This document shows positions 17,701 through 25,888 of a stretch of 64,000 nt of DNA, piece by piece. The stretch is taken from contig NZ_BMSA01000002.1 in assembly GCF_014648915.1 (NCBI RefSeq), forward strand, positions 700,936-764,935, given 5' to 3'. This stretch comes from Streptomyces phaeofaciens. GTDB taxonomy: Bacteria > Actinomycetota > Actinomycetes > Streptomycetales > Streptomycetaceae. The position numbers and the translations under genes were made by a program. The notes beneath the pieces are model-generated. The model was given only the letters and a program-made list of their open reading frames with translations, ran no database searches and was not told the DNA's origin. Positions within the stretch are counted from its first letter, which is position 1. Each line of letters opens with the position of its first letter.

Positions 17701-18698
17701 ACCTGCTCCTTGGCCGTACGGGTGCGCTGTTCGTTGGTCGACTCGGCGCTCGTGAGCGCCTTCTCGGCGGCCGCCTTGGCCTCGGCGACCAGCTTCTCGG
17801 CCTCGGACTGCGCCTTGCGCAGCGCCTCCTCCGCCTCGCCCATCCGGGTCTCGGCGGCGCGGCTCAGCTCACCGGCCTGGCGGCGGGCCGCGTCGGACTC
17901 GTTCACCGTGGAGCTGCGCAGCGCCTCGGCGTGGTCGGTGGCCTCCTGGGCCTGGGTGGAGGCGGCGTTGAGCATCCGCTCGGCGTCCGTGCGGGCGCGC
18001 AGCAGGAGCTGCTCGGTCTCCGCGCGGGCCGCCTCGGCGTCGGCCTGGAGCCGCTGGCGGGCCTCCGTGGCCACGCGTTCGGCCTCGGCGCGGGCGGCGG
18101 CCAGGGACTGCTCGGCCTCGGCCCGCGACTCCTCCATCAGCCGGCGGGCCTGCGCCTCGGAGCGGGCGCGCAGCTGCTCGGCCCACGCCACGTTCTCGTT
18201 GACGTGCGACTCGACGGTCTGCCGGCGCTCCGCCAGCTCCTGGTCGAGCTGCTGGCGACGGGTGACCGCCTCCTGGTGCAGCTCCGCCTGGAGCCGGGCC
18301 GCCTGTTCGGCGTGCTCCTGGAGGATGCGCTGGGTCTGCGCCCGTGTCTGGCTCAGTTCCCGCTCGGCGTCCTGCCGCAGCTGGTCGGCCTGCATCTGCG
18401 CGTTGCGCAGCATCTGCTCGGCCTGGTACCCGAGGTCGCCGCCGTCGAAGGCGGGCCGGGACATGATGGTGCGACGCGCCTCGTGCAACTTGGCGCGCAG
18501 CACCTCGACCTGGTAGCCGAGGTCCTCGGCATGCTGAATCGCCTTTTCCCGCTCGGTCTTCAGCCGTTTCATCTCGGCTTCGAACCGAGTCAGGTGATCG
18601 ACGTCAGCCGCCGGCTCCCGCTCCTGGCTCTCGTAGCCCCGCACTGCGCGGTCCCATCCGTCCCTGGTCGCATGCTTCCCGAACGAGTCCCCGTCCAT
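14763..18698 (-). CDS. scy: Scy, giant coiled-coil polarity scaffold
   Basis: 1311 residues, close to the ~1300 of S. coelicolor Scy. After ~35 residues the protein is almost entirely coiled coil with short Ala/Glu-rich repeats such as AEAERLRSEA and AEEEADRVRADA recurring throughout. The known family has a 51-residue repeat with a heptad plus hendecad pattern; the visible periodicity agrees, though I did not measure it. It ends with a 30-residue Gly/Ser tail. Scy sets the number and place of hyphal tips by recruiting DivIVA and FilP. Its length makes the opposite strand look falsely coding. Confidence 0.96.
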   Translation of the reverse strand: MDGDSFGKHATRDGWDRAVRGYESQEREPAADVDHLTRFEAEMKRLKTEREKAIQHAEDLGYQVEVLRAKLHEARRTIMSRPAFDGGDLGYQAEQMLRNAQMQADQLRQDAERELSQTRAQTQRILQEHAEQAARLQAELHQEAVTRRQQLDQELAERRQTVESHVNENVAWAEQLRARSEAQARRLMEESRAEAEQSLAAARAEAERVATEARQRLQADAEAARAETEQLLLRARTDAERMLNAASTQAQEATDHAEALRSSTVNESDAARRQAGELSRAAETRMGEAEEALRKAQSEAEKLVAEAKAAAEKALTSAESTNEQRTRTAKEQVARLVSEATKEAETTKADAEQVVADARAEAEKIVAEASEKARTLTAEESATQLSKAAKTAEDVLNKAQEDARGTTKAAAEEAERIRREAETEADRLRAEAHDIAEQLKGSAKDDTKEYRAKTVELQEEARRLRGEAEQLRADAVGEGEKIRAEARKEAVQQIEEAARTAEELLSKARVDADELRQKATADSEKVRTEAIERATTLRRQAEETLDRTRKEAERHRDEVVEQAEGIKADAERAATELHEETERAVEARRAEAADELTRLHTEAEARLTSAEQALTEAREEAARIRREAAEETERLRAEAAERIRSLQQQAADEADRLRTEAAADASASRAEGEAVAVRLRSDAAAEAERLKSEAQDTADRVRAEAQAAAERLATEASETLAAAQDEAVRRRREAEELLGSARQEADQERERAREQSEELLASARNRVEEAQAEAVRLVEEADRRANEMVSAAEQHAQQVRDSVSGLHEQAQEEITGLRSAAEHAADRTRREAEEEADRVRADAYAERERASEDAGRLRREASDETEAAHALAERTVGEAIAEAERLRSEASAHAQRVRTEASDSIAQAEQDASRTRADARDDANRIRSDAATQADTLITEARNEAERLQTETIAEAERLQSETIAEADRVRTDSVAKAEKLIQDATGDAERLRAEAADTVGSAQQHAERIRIEAERVKREAAADADRMLSVARDEADSTLDEARKEANKRRSEAAEQVDTLITETTSEVDKLLTEAQEQALQTTADAESQADTMVGAARKEAERLVSEATVEGNTRVEKSRTDADELLIGARRDATAIRERAEELRDRITTEIEQLHERARREAAETMKSTGDRCDALIKASEEQLVKAQAKAKELVSEANSEAGKVRIAAVKKAEGLLKEAEQKKATLVREAEELKAEAIREARATVEEGKRELEVLVRRREDINAEISRVQDVLEALESFEVPSGNKDGGVKAGASIGAPRTGGKSSDS

Positions 18699-18877
18699 CC
18701 GCCGAACGGGGCCCCCGGGGAATGGTGTCAGATCAACGGCGGAGCATGGGCTGCTGCCCCGACGCTCGTCCCCCGAAACCCGGACCCCGGCCAGGTCCTG
18801 CCGTACAACGCGGCAGGACCGATCGCCCTGGCTGCGCGGCGACCGCTGCCAACCCTACCGGCCCATATGTACGAGGG

Positions 18878-19318
18878 TCAGTGCTCAGGTGACTCAACAG
18901 GGGCCGATGTGACCAGTTCTGTCAGTACTCCGTGGCAATCCTTCGGGTGCAGGAAAGTGATTCGTGACCCCATGGAGCCGCGTCGCGGCTCTTCGTACAG
19001 AACGCGTACGCCCTTGGAGCGGATGTCCGCGGCGTCTCCGTCCACATCTGCCGTACCGAAAGCGATGTGGTGGACGCCCTCGCCGTTCTTGTCGAGCCAC
19101 TTGGCGACGGTCGAGTCCGGCCGGGTGGGTTCCAGGAGCTGGAGGTACGAGGCGCCTCCGTCGGACGTATCGTTGATCTTGAGCATGGCCTCGCGCACGC
19201 CCTGTTCCTCGTTGACCTCGGAGTGGAACACCTCGAACCCGTAGGTCGAACGGTAGAACTCGACGGTCGCGTCGAGGTCGTGGCAGGCGATCCCGATGTG
19301 GTCGATTCGCGTCAGCAT
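18878..19318 (-). CDS. mce: Methylmalonyl-CoA epimerase
   Basis: 146 residues, a vicinal oxygen chelate fold with two beta-alpha-beta-beta-beta units. It interconverts (2S)- and (2R)-methylmalonyl-CoA. Probable divalent-metal ligands are visible: His7 in [11 protein letters not shown], Gln60 in YLQLLEP, His83 or His84 in GVHHIAF, and Glu134 near the end. The glycine-rich [15 protein letters not shown] stretch is typical. It is divergent from the thiolase gene, with the two starts 148 bp apart, and sits beside meaB, which fits propionate and branched-chain acyl-CoA metabolism. Confidence 0.95.
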   Translation of the reverse strand: MLTRIDHIGIACHDLDATVEFYRSTYGFEVFHSEVNEEQGVREAMLKINDTSDGGASYLQLLEPTRPDSTVAKWLDKNGEGVHHIAFGTADVDGDAADIRSKGVRVLYEEPRRGSMGSRITFLHPKDCHGVLTELVTSAPVESPEH

Positions 19319-19466
19319 GCTGTTAGTGGAGCGCCCCGGCGGTGGTTACGCAACGTGCGCGCGATCACACCGAAGGGCGGATGACGGGTGGAGTACCGCT
19401 CAGTACATTCGAAGTAAACCCTCGTTCACTCCTCGGCTGTGCAGGCCGGTAAGGGGATCACAGCTC

Positions 19467-20666
19467 ATGTCTTCTGGAACGAACACCTCGGTGATCGTCG
19501 CGGGCGCCCGGACGCCCATGGGTCGGTTGCTGGGCTCGCTGAAGTCCTTCTCGGGAGCCGACCTCGGCGGCTTCGCGATCAAGGCCGCTCTCGACCGTGC
19601 GGGGATCGGCGGCGACCAGGTGCAGTACGTGATCATGGGCCAGGTGCTCCAGGCCGGCGCGGGCCAGATCCCGGCCCGCCAGGCCGCGGTCAAGGCGGGC
19701 ATCCCGATGAACGTCCCGGCGCTCACGATCAACAAGGTGTGTCTGTCGGGCCTCGACGCGATCGCGCTGGCCGACCAGCTGATCCGCGCGGGCGAGTTCG
19801 ACATCGTGGTGGCCGGCGGCCAGGAGTCCATGACCAACGCCCCCCACCTGCTGCCCAAGTCCCGTGAGGGCTTCAAGTACGGCGCGATCGAGATGCTCGA
19901 CGCGATGGCGTACGACGGCCTCACCGACGCCTTCGAGAACATCGCCATGGGCGAGTCGACCGAGAAGCACAACACGCGCCTGGGCATCAAGCGCCCCGAA
20001 CAGGACGAGATCGCCGCCCTGTCCCACCAGCGCGCCGCCGCCGCGCAGAAGAACGGCGTCTTCGAGGCGGAGATCACCCCCGTCGAGATCCCGCAGCGCA
20101 AGGGCGAGCCGGTCGTCTTCAGCAAGGACGAGGGCATCCGCGGCGACACCACGGTGGACTCCCTCGGCAAGCTCCGCCCGGCGTTCACCCGGGACGGCAC
20201 GATCACCGCCGGCACCTCCTCGCAGATCTCGGACGGCGCCGCGGCCGTGGTCGTGATGAGCAAGGCCAAGGCGGAGGAGCTGGGCCTGGCCTGGATCGCC
20301 GAGATCGGCGCCCACGGCAATGTCGCCGGGCCGGACAACTCGCTCCAGTCCCAGCCGTCCAACGCCATCAAGCACGCCCTGGGCAAGGAGGGCCTGGAGG
20401 TCTCCGACCTCGACCTCATCGAGATCAACGAGGCCTTCGCCGCCGTCGCCGTCCAGTCAATGAAGGACCTCGGCGTGTCCACGGAAAAGGTGAACGTCAA
20501 CGGTGGTGCCATCGCCCTGGGCCACCCGATCGGCATGTCCGGTGCCCGGGTCGTGCTGCACCTGGCCCTGGAGCTCAAGCGCCGTGGCGGCGGGGTCGGC
20601 GCGGCCGCGCTGTGCGGCGGCGGCGGTCAGGGCGACGCGCTGATCGTGCGGGTCCCCAAGGCCTGA
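19467..20666 (+). CDS. Acetyl-CoA C-acetyltransferase (biosynthetic-type thiolase)
   Basis: 399 residues. It condenses two acetyl-CoA to acetoacetyl-CoA or runs in reverse. The acyl-accepting Cys92 lies in [11 protein letters not shown], the catalytic His in [16 protein letters not shown] and the second Cys in [11 protein letters not shown], all as in family thiolases. The ATG at 19467 is preceded by AAGGGGA; longer readings add an unconserved leader. The gene leads a probable operon with meaB (35 bp gap), suggesting coupling to the ethylmalonyl-CoA or polyketide precursor pathways. Confidence 0.95.
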   Translation: MSSGTNTSVIVAGARTPMGRLLGSLKSFSGADLGGFAIKAALDRAGIGGDQVQYVIMGQVLQAGAGQIPARQAAVKAGIPMNVPALTINKVCLSGLDAIALADQLIRAGEFDIVVAGGQESMTNAPHLLPKSREGFKYGAIEMLDAMAYDGLTDAFENIAMGESTEKHNTRLGIKRPEQDEIAALSHQRAAAAQKNGVFEAEITPVEIPQRKGEPVVFSKDEGIRGDTTVDSLGKLRPAFTRDGTITAGTSSQISDGAAAVVVMSKAKAEELGLAWIAEIGAHGNVAGPDNSLQSQPSNAIKHALGKEGLEVSDLDLIEINEAFAAVAVQSMKDLGVSTEKVNVNGGAIALGHPIGMSGARVVLHLALELKRRGGGVGAAALCGGGGQGDALIVRVPKA

Positions 20667-20701
20667 GACCCGCTGTCCGACCCTTTCTGAACGGAGCTGT
20701 G

Positions 20702-21658
20702 ATGCAGGACGTCTCCTCGCTGGTCGCCCAGGCCAGGGAAGGCCGGCCACGGGCCGTGGCCCGGCTGATCTCCCTGGTGGAGGGGGCGTCCCCGCAGCTC
20801 CGGGAGGTGATGGCGGCGCTCGCCCCGCTGACGGGCAACGCCTACGTGGTGGGCCTGACCGGCTCGCCGGGCGTGGGCAAGTCCACGTCCACCTCGGCGC
20901 TGGTGACGGCGTACCGCAAGCAGGGCAGGCGGGTCGGCGTCCTGGCCGTCGACCCGTCCTCGCCCTTCTCCGGCGGCGCCCTGCTCGGCGACCGCGTCCG
21001 GATGTCGGACCACTCCTCCGACCCCGGCGTCTACATCCGCTCCATGGCCACCCGGGGCCATCTGGGCGGCCTCGCCTGGGCCGCCCCGCAGGCGATCCGC
21101 GTCCTGGACGCGGCGGGCTGCGACGTGATCCTGGTCGAGACGGTCGGCGTCGGCCAGTCGGAGGTCGAGATCGCCTCCCAGGCCGACACGAGCGTGGTCC
21201 TGCTGGCCCCCGGCATGGGCGACGGCATCCAGGCCGCCAAGGCGGGCATCCTGGAGATCGGCGACGTGTACGTGGTCAACAAGGCCGACCGTGACGGCGC
21301 CGACGCCACCGCACGTGAGCTGAACCACATGCTGAGCCTCGGCCCGTCCCGTGGCCCCGGCGACTGGCGCCCGCCGATCGTCAAGACGGTCGCCGCCCGC
21401 GCCGAGGGCATCGACGAGGTCGTCGAGGCCCTGGAGAAGCACCGGGCCTGGATGGAGGAGCGCGGTGTCCTGGCGGACCGCCGCCGCTCCCGCGCCTCCC
21501 GCGAGGTCGAGACGATCGCCGTCACCGCCCTGCGCGAACGCATCGGCGACCTCCACGGCGACCGCCGCCTCAGCACCCTGGCGGACCGCATCGTCGCCGG
21601 TGAACTGGACCCGTACCGAGCCGCGGACGAACTGGTGACGGGGCTCACCCAGGGCTAG
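20702..21658 (+). CDS. meaB: MeaB, GTPase chaperone of AdoCbl-dependent acyl-CoA mutases
   Basis: 318 residues, a SIMIBI-class G3E GTPase. P-loop GSPGVGKST occupies residues 54-62, followed by LAVDPSSPFSGGALLGDRVRM, the MeaB/ArgK hallmark switch region, VETVGVGQSE (G3), and VNKADRDGAD (G4). MeaB gates loading of adenosylcobalamin and removes inactivated cofactor from methylmalonyl-CoA mutase-type enzymes. Clients in this organism would include the IcmA-containing mutase encoded at 34702-36402. Translated 35 bp after the thiolase gene with a clear ribosome-binding site (GGAGCTG). Confidence 0.96.
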   Translation: MQDVSSLVAQAREGRPRAVARLISLVEGASPQLREVMAALAPLTGNAYVVGLTGSPGVGKSTSTSALVTAYRKQGRRVGVLAVDPSSPFSGGALLGDRVRMSDHSSDPGVYIRSMATRGHLGGLAWAAPQAIRVLDAAGCDVILVETVGVGQSEVEIASQADTSVVLLAPGMGDGIQAAKAGILEIGDVYVVNKADRDGADATARELNHMLSLGPSRGPGDWRPPIVKTVAARAEGIDEVVEALEKHRAWMEERGVLADRRRSRASREVETIAVTALRERIGDLHGDRRLSTLADRIVAGELDPYRAADELVTGLTQG

Positions 21659-21682
21659 GCGCCGACCGTCGTCGGTCGTCCG

Positions 21683-22234
21683 TCAGTCGTCCTGGTCCTG
21701 GGTGGCCTTGCCCGTGCGGGCGTCGACCGTCCACGCGCCGGACGTGGCGGTGTCGACGCTCCACGTGGTGGCGCCCTCGCCCTCGTCGTCGTTGAGGTCG
21801 ACCTCCGTGACGCTGCCCTCGGGGGCGACGGCCCGGGCGGCCTCGCGGGCGTCGACGGTCGTGTTCCGCAGGGCGGTGAGATCCTCGCGGCCGTCGTCGC
21901 CGGTGTCGCGGTGGGCGCCGAGGACCTTGCCGGTGTCCGGGGAGACGGTGACCGTGTACGCGGTGGCGTCGGCCCGGACGACGTCCACCTGCCAGGTGCC
22001 GGCATCGGCGCCGTCGTCCTCGCGCTCGGCGGCGACGGCGGTGCCCGGAGTGTGCGCCAGCGCGGCCGCGATCGCCTCCGTGACCTCGGTCTTCGCGGTG
22101 CCGGAGGCCGGCTTCGCCTCGGTCCGCGGCAAGGCGTCGGCCGTCCCGGGCGCACCGTCCGCGAAGGCGATCGCGGCGCCCGAGCCGAGCACGAGGGACG
22201 TGGCGACGGCGGCGATGACGAGCTTGCGCTTCAT
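21683..22234 (-). CDS. Secreted PepSY-domain protein
   Basis: A protein of 183 residues with a clear signal peptide (MKRKLVIAAVATSLVLGSGAA) and two PepSY-like repeats: one around residues 50-105 (TWQVDVVRADATAYTVTVSPDTGKVLG) and one around 115-180 (TTWSVDTATSGAWTVDARTGK). PepSY proteins are extracytoplasmic and often bind or inhibit peptidases. It is divergent from an OmpR-type regulator gene with shared repeats in the 123-bp gap. It is therefore likely the target, or the extracellular partner, of that two-component system; this is inference. Confidence 0.88.
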   Translation of the reverse strand: MKRKLVIAAVATSLVLGSGAAIAFADGAPGTADALPRTEAKPASGTAKTEVTEAIAAALAHTPGTAVAAEREDDGADAGTWQVDVVRADATAYTVTVSPDTGKVLGAHRDTGDDGREDLTALRNTTVDAREAARAVAPEGSVTEVDLNDDEGEGATTWSVDTATSGAWTVDARTGKATQDQDD

Positions 22235-22296
22235 GGGGGTTCCTCCCGGGTCGGGTTGCTGTCGGTCTCGACGGGAACCACGCTGCCCGAGCCCGG

Positions 22297-22353
22297 CTGA
22301 AGGCACCCTGAAGGAGCCTGAAGACCGCTTCAGGTTCGGTTTGGCACCCTGAA
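22297..22353. promoter_or_regulatory. CTGAA direct-repeat operator between the PepSY gene and its two-component system
   Basis: Three CTGAAG repeats start at 22297, 22308 and 22318, i.e. 11 and 10 bp apart on one helix face. The third forms the inverted repeat CTGAAG-ACCG-CTTCAG (22318-22333). The 11-mer GGCACCCTGAA occurs at 22302-22312 and again at 22343-22353, just before the regulator's ATG at 22358. Such helically phased direct repeats are the usual binding mode of OmpR-family regulators, so this is probably the autoregulatory operator. Confidence 0.65.
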
Positions 22354-22357
22354 CCCC

Positions 22358-23098
22358 ATGCGCCCGCCCGTCACCCGCCACCACCCCGCCGAAGGCGACG
22401 CACGCCGGCCCTTCCGGCTGCTGATCGTCGAGGACGAACGCCGGCTCGCCCTGTCCCTGGCCAAGGGCCTGGCCGCCGAGGGATACGCCGTCGACGTCGT
22501 CCACGACGGCCTGGAGGGTCTGCACCGGGCGGGCGAATCGCCGTACGACCTGCTCGTCCTCGACATCATGCTGCCCGGGATGAACGGCTACCGGGTCTGC
22601 TCCGCCCTGCGTGCCGCCGGCGACGACGTGCCGATCCTGATGCTCACCGCCAAGGACGGCGAGTACGACGAGGCGGAGGGCCTGGACACGGGTGCGGACG
22701 ACTATCTGACCAAGCCGTTCTCGTACGTCGTCCTCGTCGCCCGGATCAAGGCCCTGCTGCGGCGCCGCGCGCGGGGCGCCGGGGCCTCGCGCGTCCATGT
22801 CCTCGGGGAGCTGCGGGTCGACACCGCCGCCCGGCGGGTCCTGCTCGCCGGGGACGAGGTGGCGCTCACCGCGAAGGAGTTCGCCGTCCTGGAGCAGCTG
22901 GTGACACGGGCCGGCGAGGTGGTGTCCAAGGCCGAGATCCTCGACGCCGTCTGGGACTTCGCCTACGACGGCGACCCCAACATCGTCGAGGTGTACGTCA
23001 GCGCGCTGCGCCGCAAGCTGGGCGCCGGGCTCATCCGGACCGTGCGCGGCGCCGGGTACCGGCTGGAGCGGCCGGAGCGGCCGGAGACGGTGCGATGA
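22358..23098 (+). CDS. OmpR/PhoB-family response regulator
   Basis: A protein of 246 residues. The receiver domain starts near residue 20 (RLLIVEDERRLALSLAKGL) with phospho-acceptor Asp69 in YDLLVLDIMLPGMNG and the conserved Lys in LTKPF. A winged-helix Trans_reg_C domain follows (EVALTAKEFAVLEQLV, then the recognition helix region IVEVYVSALRRKLG). The stop overlaps the kinase ATG by 4 bp. The ATG is only 5 bp after the last CTGAA repeat and lacks a good ribosome-binding site, so the message may have a very short leader. Confidence 0.95.
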   Translation: MRPPVTRHHPAEGDARRPFRLLIVEDERRLALSLAKGLAAEGYAVDVVHDGLEGLHRAGESPYDLLVLDIMLPGMNGYRVCSALRAAGDDVPILMLTAKDGEYDEAEGLDTGADDYLTKPFSYVVLVARIKALLRRRARGAGASRVHVLGELRVDTAARRVLLAGDEVALTAKEFAVLEQLVTRAGEVVSKAEILDAVWDFAYDGDPNIVEVYVSALRRKLGAGLIRTVRGAGYRLERPERPETVR

Positions 23099-24507
23099 GG
23101 CGCCGGTTCGGCTCGGTCCGGGCGCGGGCGACGCTCGGCGCCACCCTCGTCGTCGCCGTCGCCCTGCTCGTGGCCGGCGCCGCCGTGCTGCTGTCGCTGC
23201 GCTCCAGCCTCACCGACCAGGCCGGCGGCCGGGCGGAGCGCACCGCCCGGGCCGTCGCCGCCCAGCTGGCCGTCGGGACGCCGTACGACGGCCTCTCCTC
23301 GATGGACGACGACGAGCGGCCGGTCCGGATCGTGGACGCCACCGGCCGGCCGGTCGCCTCCAGCGAGGACCTGGAGCGGATCGACACGGCGGGCGTGGCC
23401 GCCACCGCCGTCTTTGACGATGACTCCGACGACTCCGCCGACGGCCTCGAACCCGGCGAGATCGACGACGAGACCCTCTTCACCGACGGCTCCGCGACCG
23501 TCGACGGCGAGAGCGCCGACTACCGGTTCGCCTCCGTCGGCGTGCGGGACCCGGCGAAGGGCCTGCTCACCGTCCACGCGGGCGCGCCCCTGGAGGCCGA
23601 GCGGAGCGCCGTGCGCACCGCCCTCACCGCCCTGCTGATCGGCTTCCCGCTGCTGCTCGCGGTCGTGGCGGGCGTGACCTGGCTGGTCACCCGGCGGGCG
23701 CTGCGCCCGGTCGAGGGGATCCGGCGGGAGATGGCCGCGATCACCGCCTCCGCGGACCTCGGGCGCCGGGTGCCCGAGCCGGACACCCACGACGAGGTCG
23801 CCCGGCTGGCCCGGACGACGAACGAGACGCTGGCCGCGCTGGAGACCTCCGTGGAGCGCCAGCGCCGCTTCGTCGCCGACGCCTCCCACGAGCTGCGCAG
23901 CCCCATCGCCTCGCTGCGCACCCAGCTGGAGGTGGGCGCCGCCCACCCCGGGCTGCTGGATGTGGCGGGCGCGGTCGAGGACACCGTACGGCTGCAACGG
24001 CTGGCGGCCGATCTGCTGCTGCTCGCCCGGCTGGACGCGGGGGAGGGGCCGGTGCAGGGCGCGCGGGTCGACCTGGCGGCGCTGGTGCGCGAGGAGGCGG
24101 CGGGGCGGGCCGGGGTGCGGGTGGACGTCGAGCCGGTGGAGGTGGCCGGGTCGCGGGGGCAGCTGGGGCGGGTGCTGGCCAACCTGCTCGACAACGCGCG
24201 GCGGCACGCCCGTTCGGCGGTCGTCGTGACCGTGCGCCGGGAGGGTGCCCTGGTGTTCGTCGGGGTCGCCGACGACGGGGACGGGGTGCCCGAGGCGGAC
24301 CGGGAGAGGATCTTCGAGCGGTTCGTCCGGCTGGACGACGCGCGGGGCCGGGACGACGGCGGGGCGGGCCTGGGCCTGGCCATCGCCCGGGATGTGGCCG
24401 TCCGGCACGGCGGCACGCTCACGGTCCGTCGGACGCCGGCGGGCGGAGCCCTGTTCGAGCTCCGCCTGCCGGTCTGCCAGGACCTGCCCCAGGGAGGGTC
24501 TCCCTAG
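23095..24507 (+). CDS. Sensor histidine kinase, EnvZ/BaeS-type
   Basis: 470 residues. Transmembrane helices lie at about 10-35 and 180-205, with an acidic extracytoplasmic loop of ~145 residues rich in Asp (DDDSDDSADGLEPGEIDDE), which may sense cations or cationic peptides. Then come a HAMP domain, a HisKA domain with His265 in FVADASHELRSPIASL, and a HATPase_c domain with N box ANLLDNARRHA and G boxes DDGDGVP and GAGLGLAI. Co-translated with its regulator. The neighbouring PepSY protein is also secreted and may interact with the sensor loop. Confidence 0.95.
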   Translation: MRRRFGSVRARATLGATLVVAVALLVAGAAVLLSLRSSLTDQAGGRAERTARAVAAQLAVGTPYDGLSSMDDDERPVRIVDATGRPVASSEDLERIDTAGVAATAVFDDDSDDSADGLEPGEIDDETLFTDGSATVDGESADYRFASVGVRDPAKGLLTVHAGAPLEAERSAVRTALTALLIGFPLLLAVVAGVTWLVTRRALRPVEGIRREMAAITASADLGRRVPEPDTHDEVARLARTTNETLAALETSVERQRRFVADASHELRSPIASLRTQLEVGAAHPGLLDVAGAVEDTVRLQRLAADLLLLARLDAGEGPVQGARVDLAALVREEAAGRAGVRVDVEPVEVAGSRGQLGRVLANLLDNARRHARSAVVVTVRREGALVFVGVADDGDGVPEADRERIFERFVRLDDARGRDDGGAGLGLAIARDVAVRHGGTLTVRRTPAGGALFELRLPVCQDLPQGGSP

Positions 24508-24511
24508 GCGC

Positions 24512-24988
24512 CTACGGGCGTCCGCGCTGCCCGCGGAGGTGTTCCGCGATGGGCTTGAGGGACTTGTCGAGGTCGGTGAGCGCCTCGGGCGTGAGCAGGT
24601 CGATGAAGTGGCGCCGCACGGACGCCACGTGGTGGGGCGAGACCTTCTTCATCGTCTCCATGCCGTGCTCGGTCAGCACCGCGTACAGGCCGCGGCGGTC
24701 GGACTCGCAGTTCTCACGGCGCACCAGGTTCGCGTTCTCCATGCGGGTGATCTGGTGCGAGAGACGGCTCTTGGACTGGAGGGTGGCGGACGCGAGGTCG
24801 CTCATCCGCATCCGGACGTCCTCCGACTCGGAGAGATTCACCAGGATCTCGTAGTCGTTCATCGTCAGGCCGAACGGCTGGAGATCCTTCTCGAGCTGGT
24901 ACGTCAACAGTCTGTTGACCTCCAGGTGGGTGCGCCAGGCGCACTGCTCCGCATCGGTCAGCCAGCGAGTGGCCGTTTCGGTCTCCAT
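24512..24988 (-). CDS. absC: AbsC-like MarR-family regulator
   Basis: 158 residues, the length of S. coelicolor AbsC, and in the position I remember for it, between a two-component operon and AIM24 genes. AbsC is known as a zinc-responsive MarR protein that, with Zur, affects zinc homeostasis and antibiotic production. The winged helix is visible at about residues 60-105 (MRMSDLASATLQSKSRLSHQITRMENANLVRRE), with several His residues near the end of the domain (SPHHVASVRRHF) that could take part in metal binding. It converges on the kinase gene with 4 bp between the stops. The symbol rests on recognition and synteny, not on an alignment. Confidence 0.8.
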   Translation of the reverse strand: METETATRWLTDAEQCAWRTHLEVNRLLTYQLEKDLQPFGLTMNDYEILVNLSESEDVRMRMSDLASATLQSKSRLSHQITRMENANLVRRENCESDRRGLYAVLTEHGMETMKKVSPHHVASVRRHFIDLLTPEALTDLDKSLKPIAEHLRGQRGRP

Positions 24989-25034
24989 GAATGAAGTCTA
25001 CCTAAAATGTTGAAATGCGTACTAGTGAGGGTTC

Positions 25035-25066
25035 GTGTGACAGCGGGCACGCGTTCGATGTCACAC
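25035..25066. repeat. Inverted repeat upstream of absC / downstream of the AIM24 operon
   Basis: Perfect 8-bp arms GTGTGACA (25035-25042) and TGTCACAC (25059-25066) with a 16-nt spacer. The site is 47 bp upstream of the absC start and 16 bp past the stop of the last AIM24 gene. It could be a regulator binding site or a weak terminator for the AIM24 genes, since all four genes run leftward. Confidence 0.45.
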
Positions 25067-25081
25067 TCCGCAGACTACCGC

Positions 25082-25888
25082 TCACAGCCCGAAGCGACGC
25101 TGGAGGTCCCCCAGCTGTCCGGGAAGGCGCGGTCCCCCCGACTGTCCGCCGTGCCCGCCCGGCATGCCGGGCGTCCCACCGCCGCCGGGCACTCCCGGCT
25201 GGTGCGGAACGGCCCCCGTGGCCTGCTCGGCCATCAGGGTCTCGGTCGACTGGAGGAGCACCGTCCCGGCGCCCACGAACTCGAACTGGTGCTCCTCCCC
25301 GGAAGCCCCGCCCAGCCCTGTCAGCGCACGTAGACCGCCCATGACGCCGGTCATGTACCCGTGGTCGTAGTGATGGCAGGGCGAGGGGCAGTCGGCCCAG
25401 CCGACGAGCGCCTGCGGGTCCACCCGGATCGGAGGTTCCATGAACACCACCGGACCGTTAGATGCGGCGACGAACTTTCCGGTTCCGATCAGCGTGAGGA
25501 AACCCGGCACGATCGATTGCTTCAGCGACAGACTTGGCTGAAAAGCGAGCAGATTGCCCGAGCGAATGGTCAGGTTGCCGTTGTCCAGGTCGTAGGAATT
25601 CACATCGAAGGCCCGGTCGGCGAGGAGCATCTTGCCCGAGCCCTCGGCCACGACCCAGTCGCTCGCGTGCAGAGGCGAATGGAACGACGTACGTACCAGA
25701 CGGTCCAGACGGCCGTGTCCGACGCCGTTGAAGTCGATCGAGCCGTAGTAGGCGATCATCTTCCCCTTCTGGAGGAACCACTGGCTCCCCTTCAGCTCCA
25801 CGCAGAAGGTGTACGCGTTCACGTTGTCGTCGACCGGGAGGGTCATGGGGTCGTGCACGGTCGGTCCCGCGCCCGGGTAGCCGCTCAC
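25082..25888 (-). CDS. AIM24-family protein (third of three)
   Basis: A protein of 268 residues with an AIM24/TRAP-like beta-sandwich domain (residues ~15-225): repeated short strands such as MIAYYGSIDF, MLLADRAFDVNSYDLDNGNLTIRSGNLLAFQ and HQFEFVGAGTVLLQS. The last 40 residues are a Gly/Pro-rich linker (GVPGGGGTPGMPGGHGGQSGG) ending in LGDLQRRFGL. The start is a GTG that overlaps the upstream stop by 4 bp (GTGA). AIM24 proteins are named after a yeast mitochondrial inheritance protein; their bacterial function is not established. Confidence 0.88.
   Translation of the reverse strand: MSGYPGAGPTVHDPMTLPVDDNVNAYTFCVELKGSQWFLQKGKMIAYYGSIDFNGVGHGRLDRLVRTSFHSPLHASDWVVAEGSGKMLLADRAFDVNSYDLDNGNLTIRSGNLLAFQPSLSLKQSIVPGFLTLIGTGKFVAASNGPVVFMEPPIRVDPQALVGWADCPSPCHHYDHGYMTGVMGGLRALTGLGGASGEEHQFEFVGAGTVLLQSTETLMAEQATGAVPHQPGVPGGGGTPGMPGGHGGQSGGPRLPGQLGDLQRRFGL

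Noticed and set aside
15228..19244. A 1338-residue open frame on the plus strand opposite scy
   Set aside because: Its Leu/Gly/Arg repeats are the mirror of the Scy coiled-coil codons, and it runs across the promoter of scy and mce.
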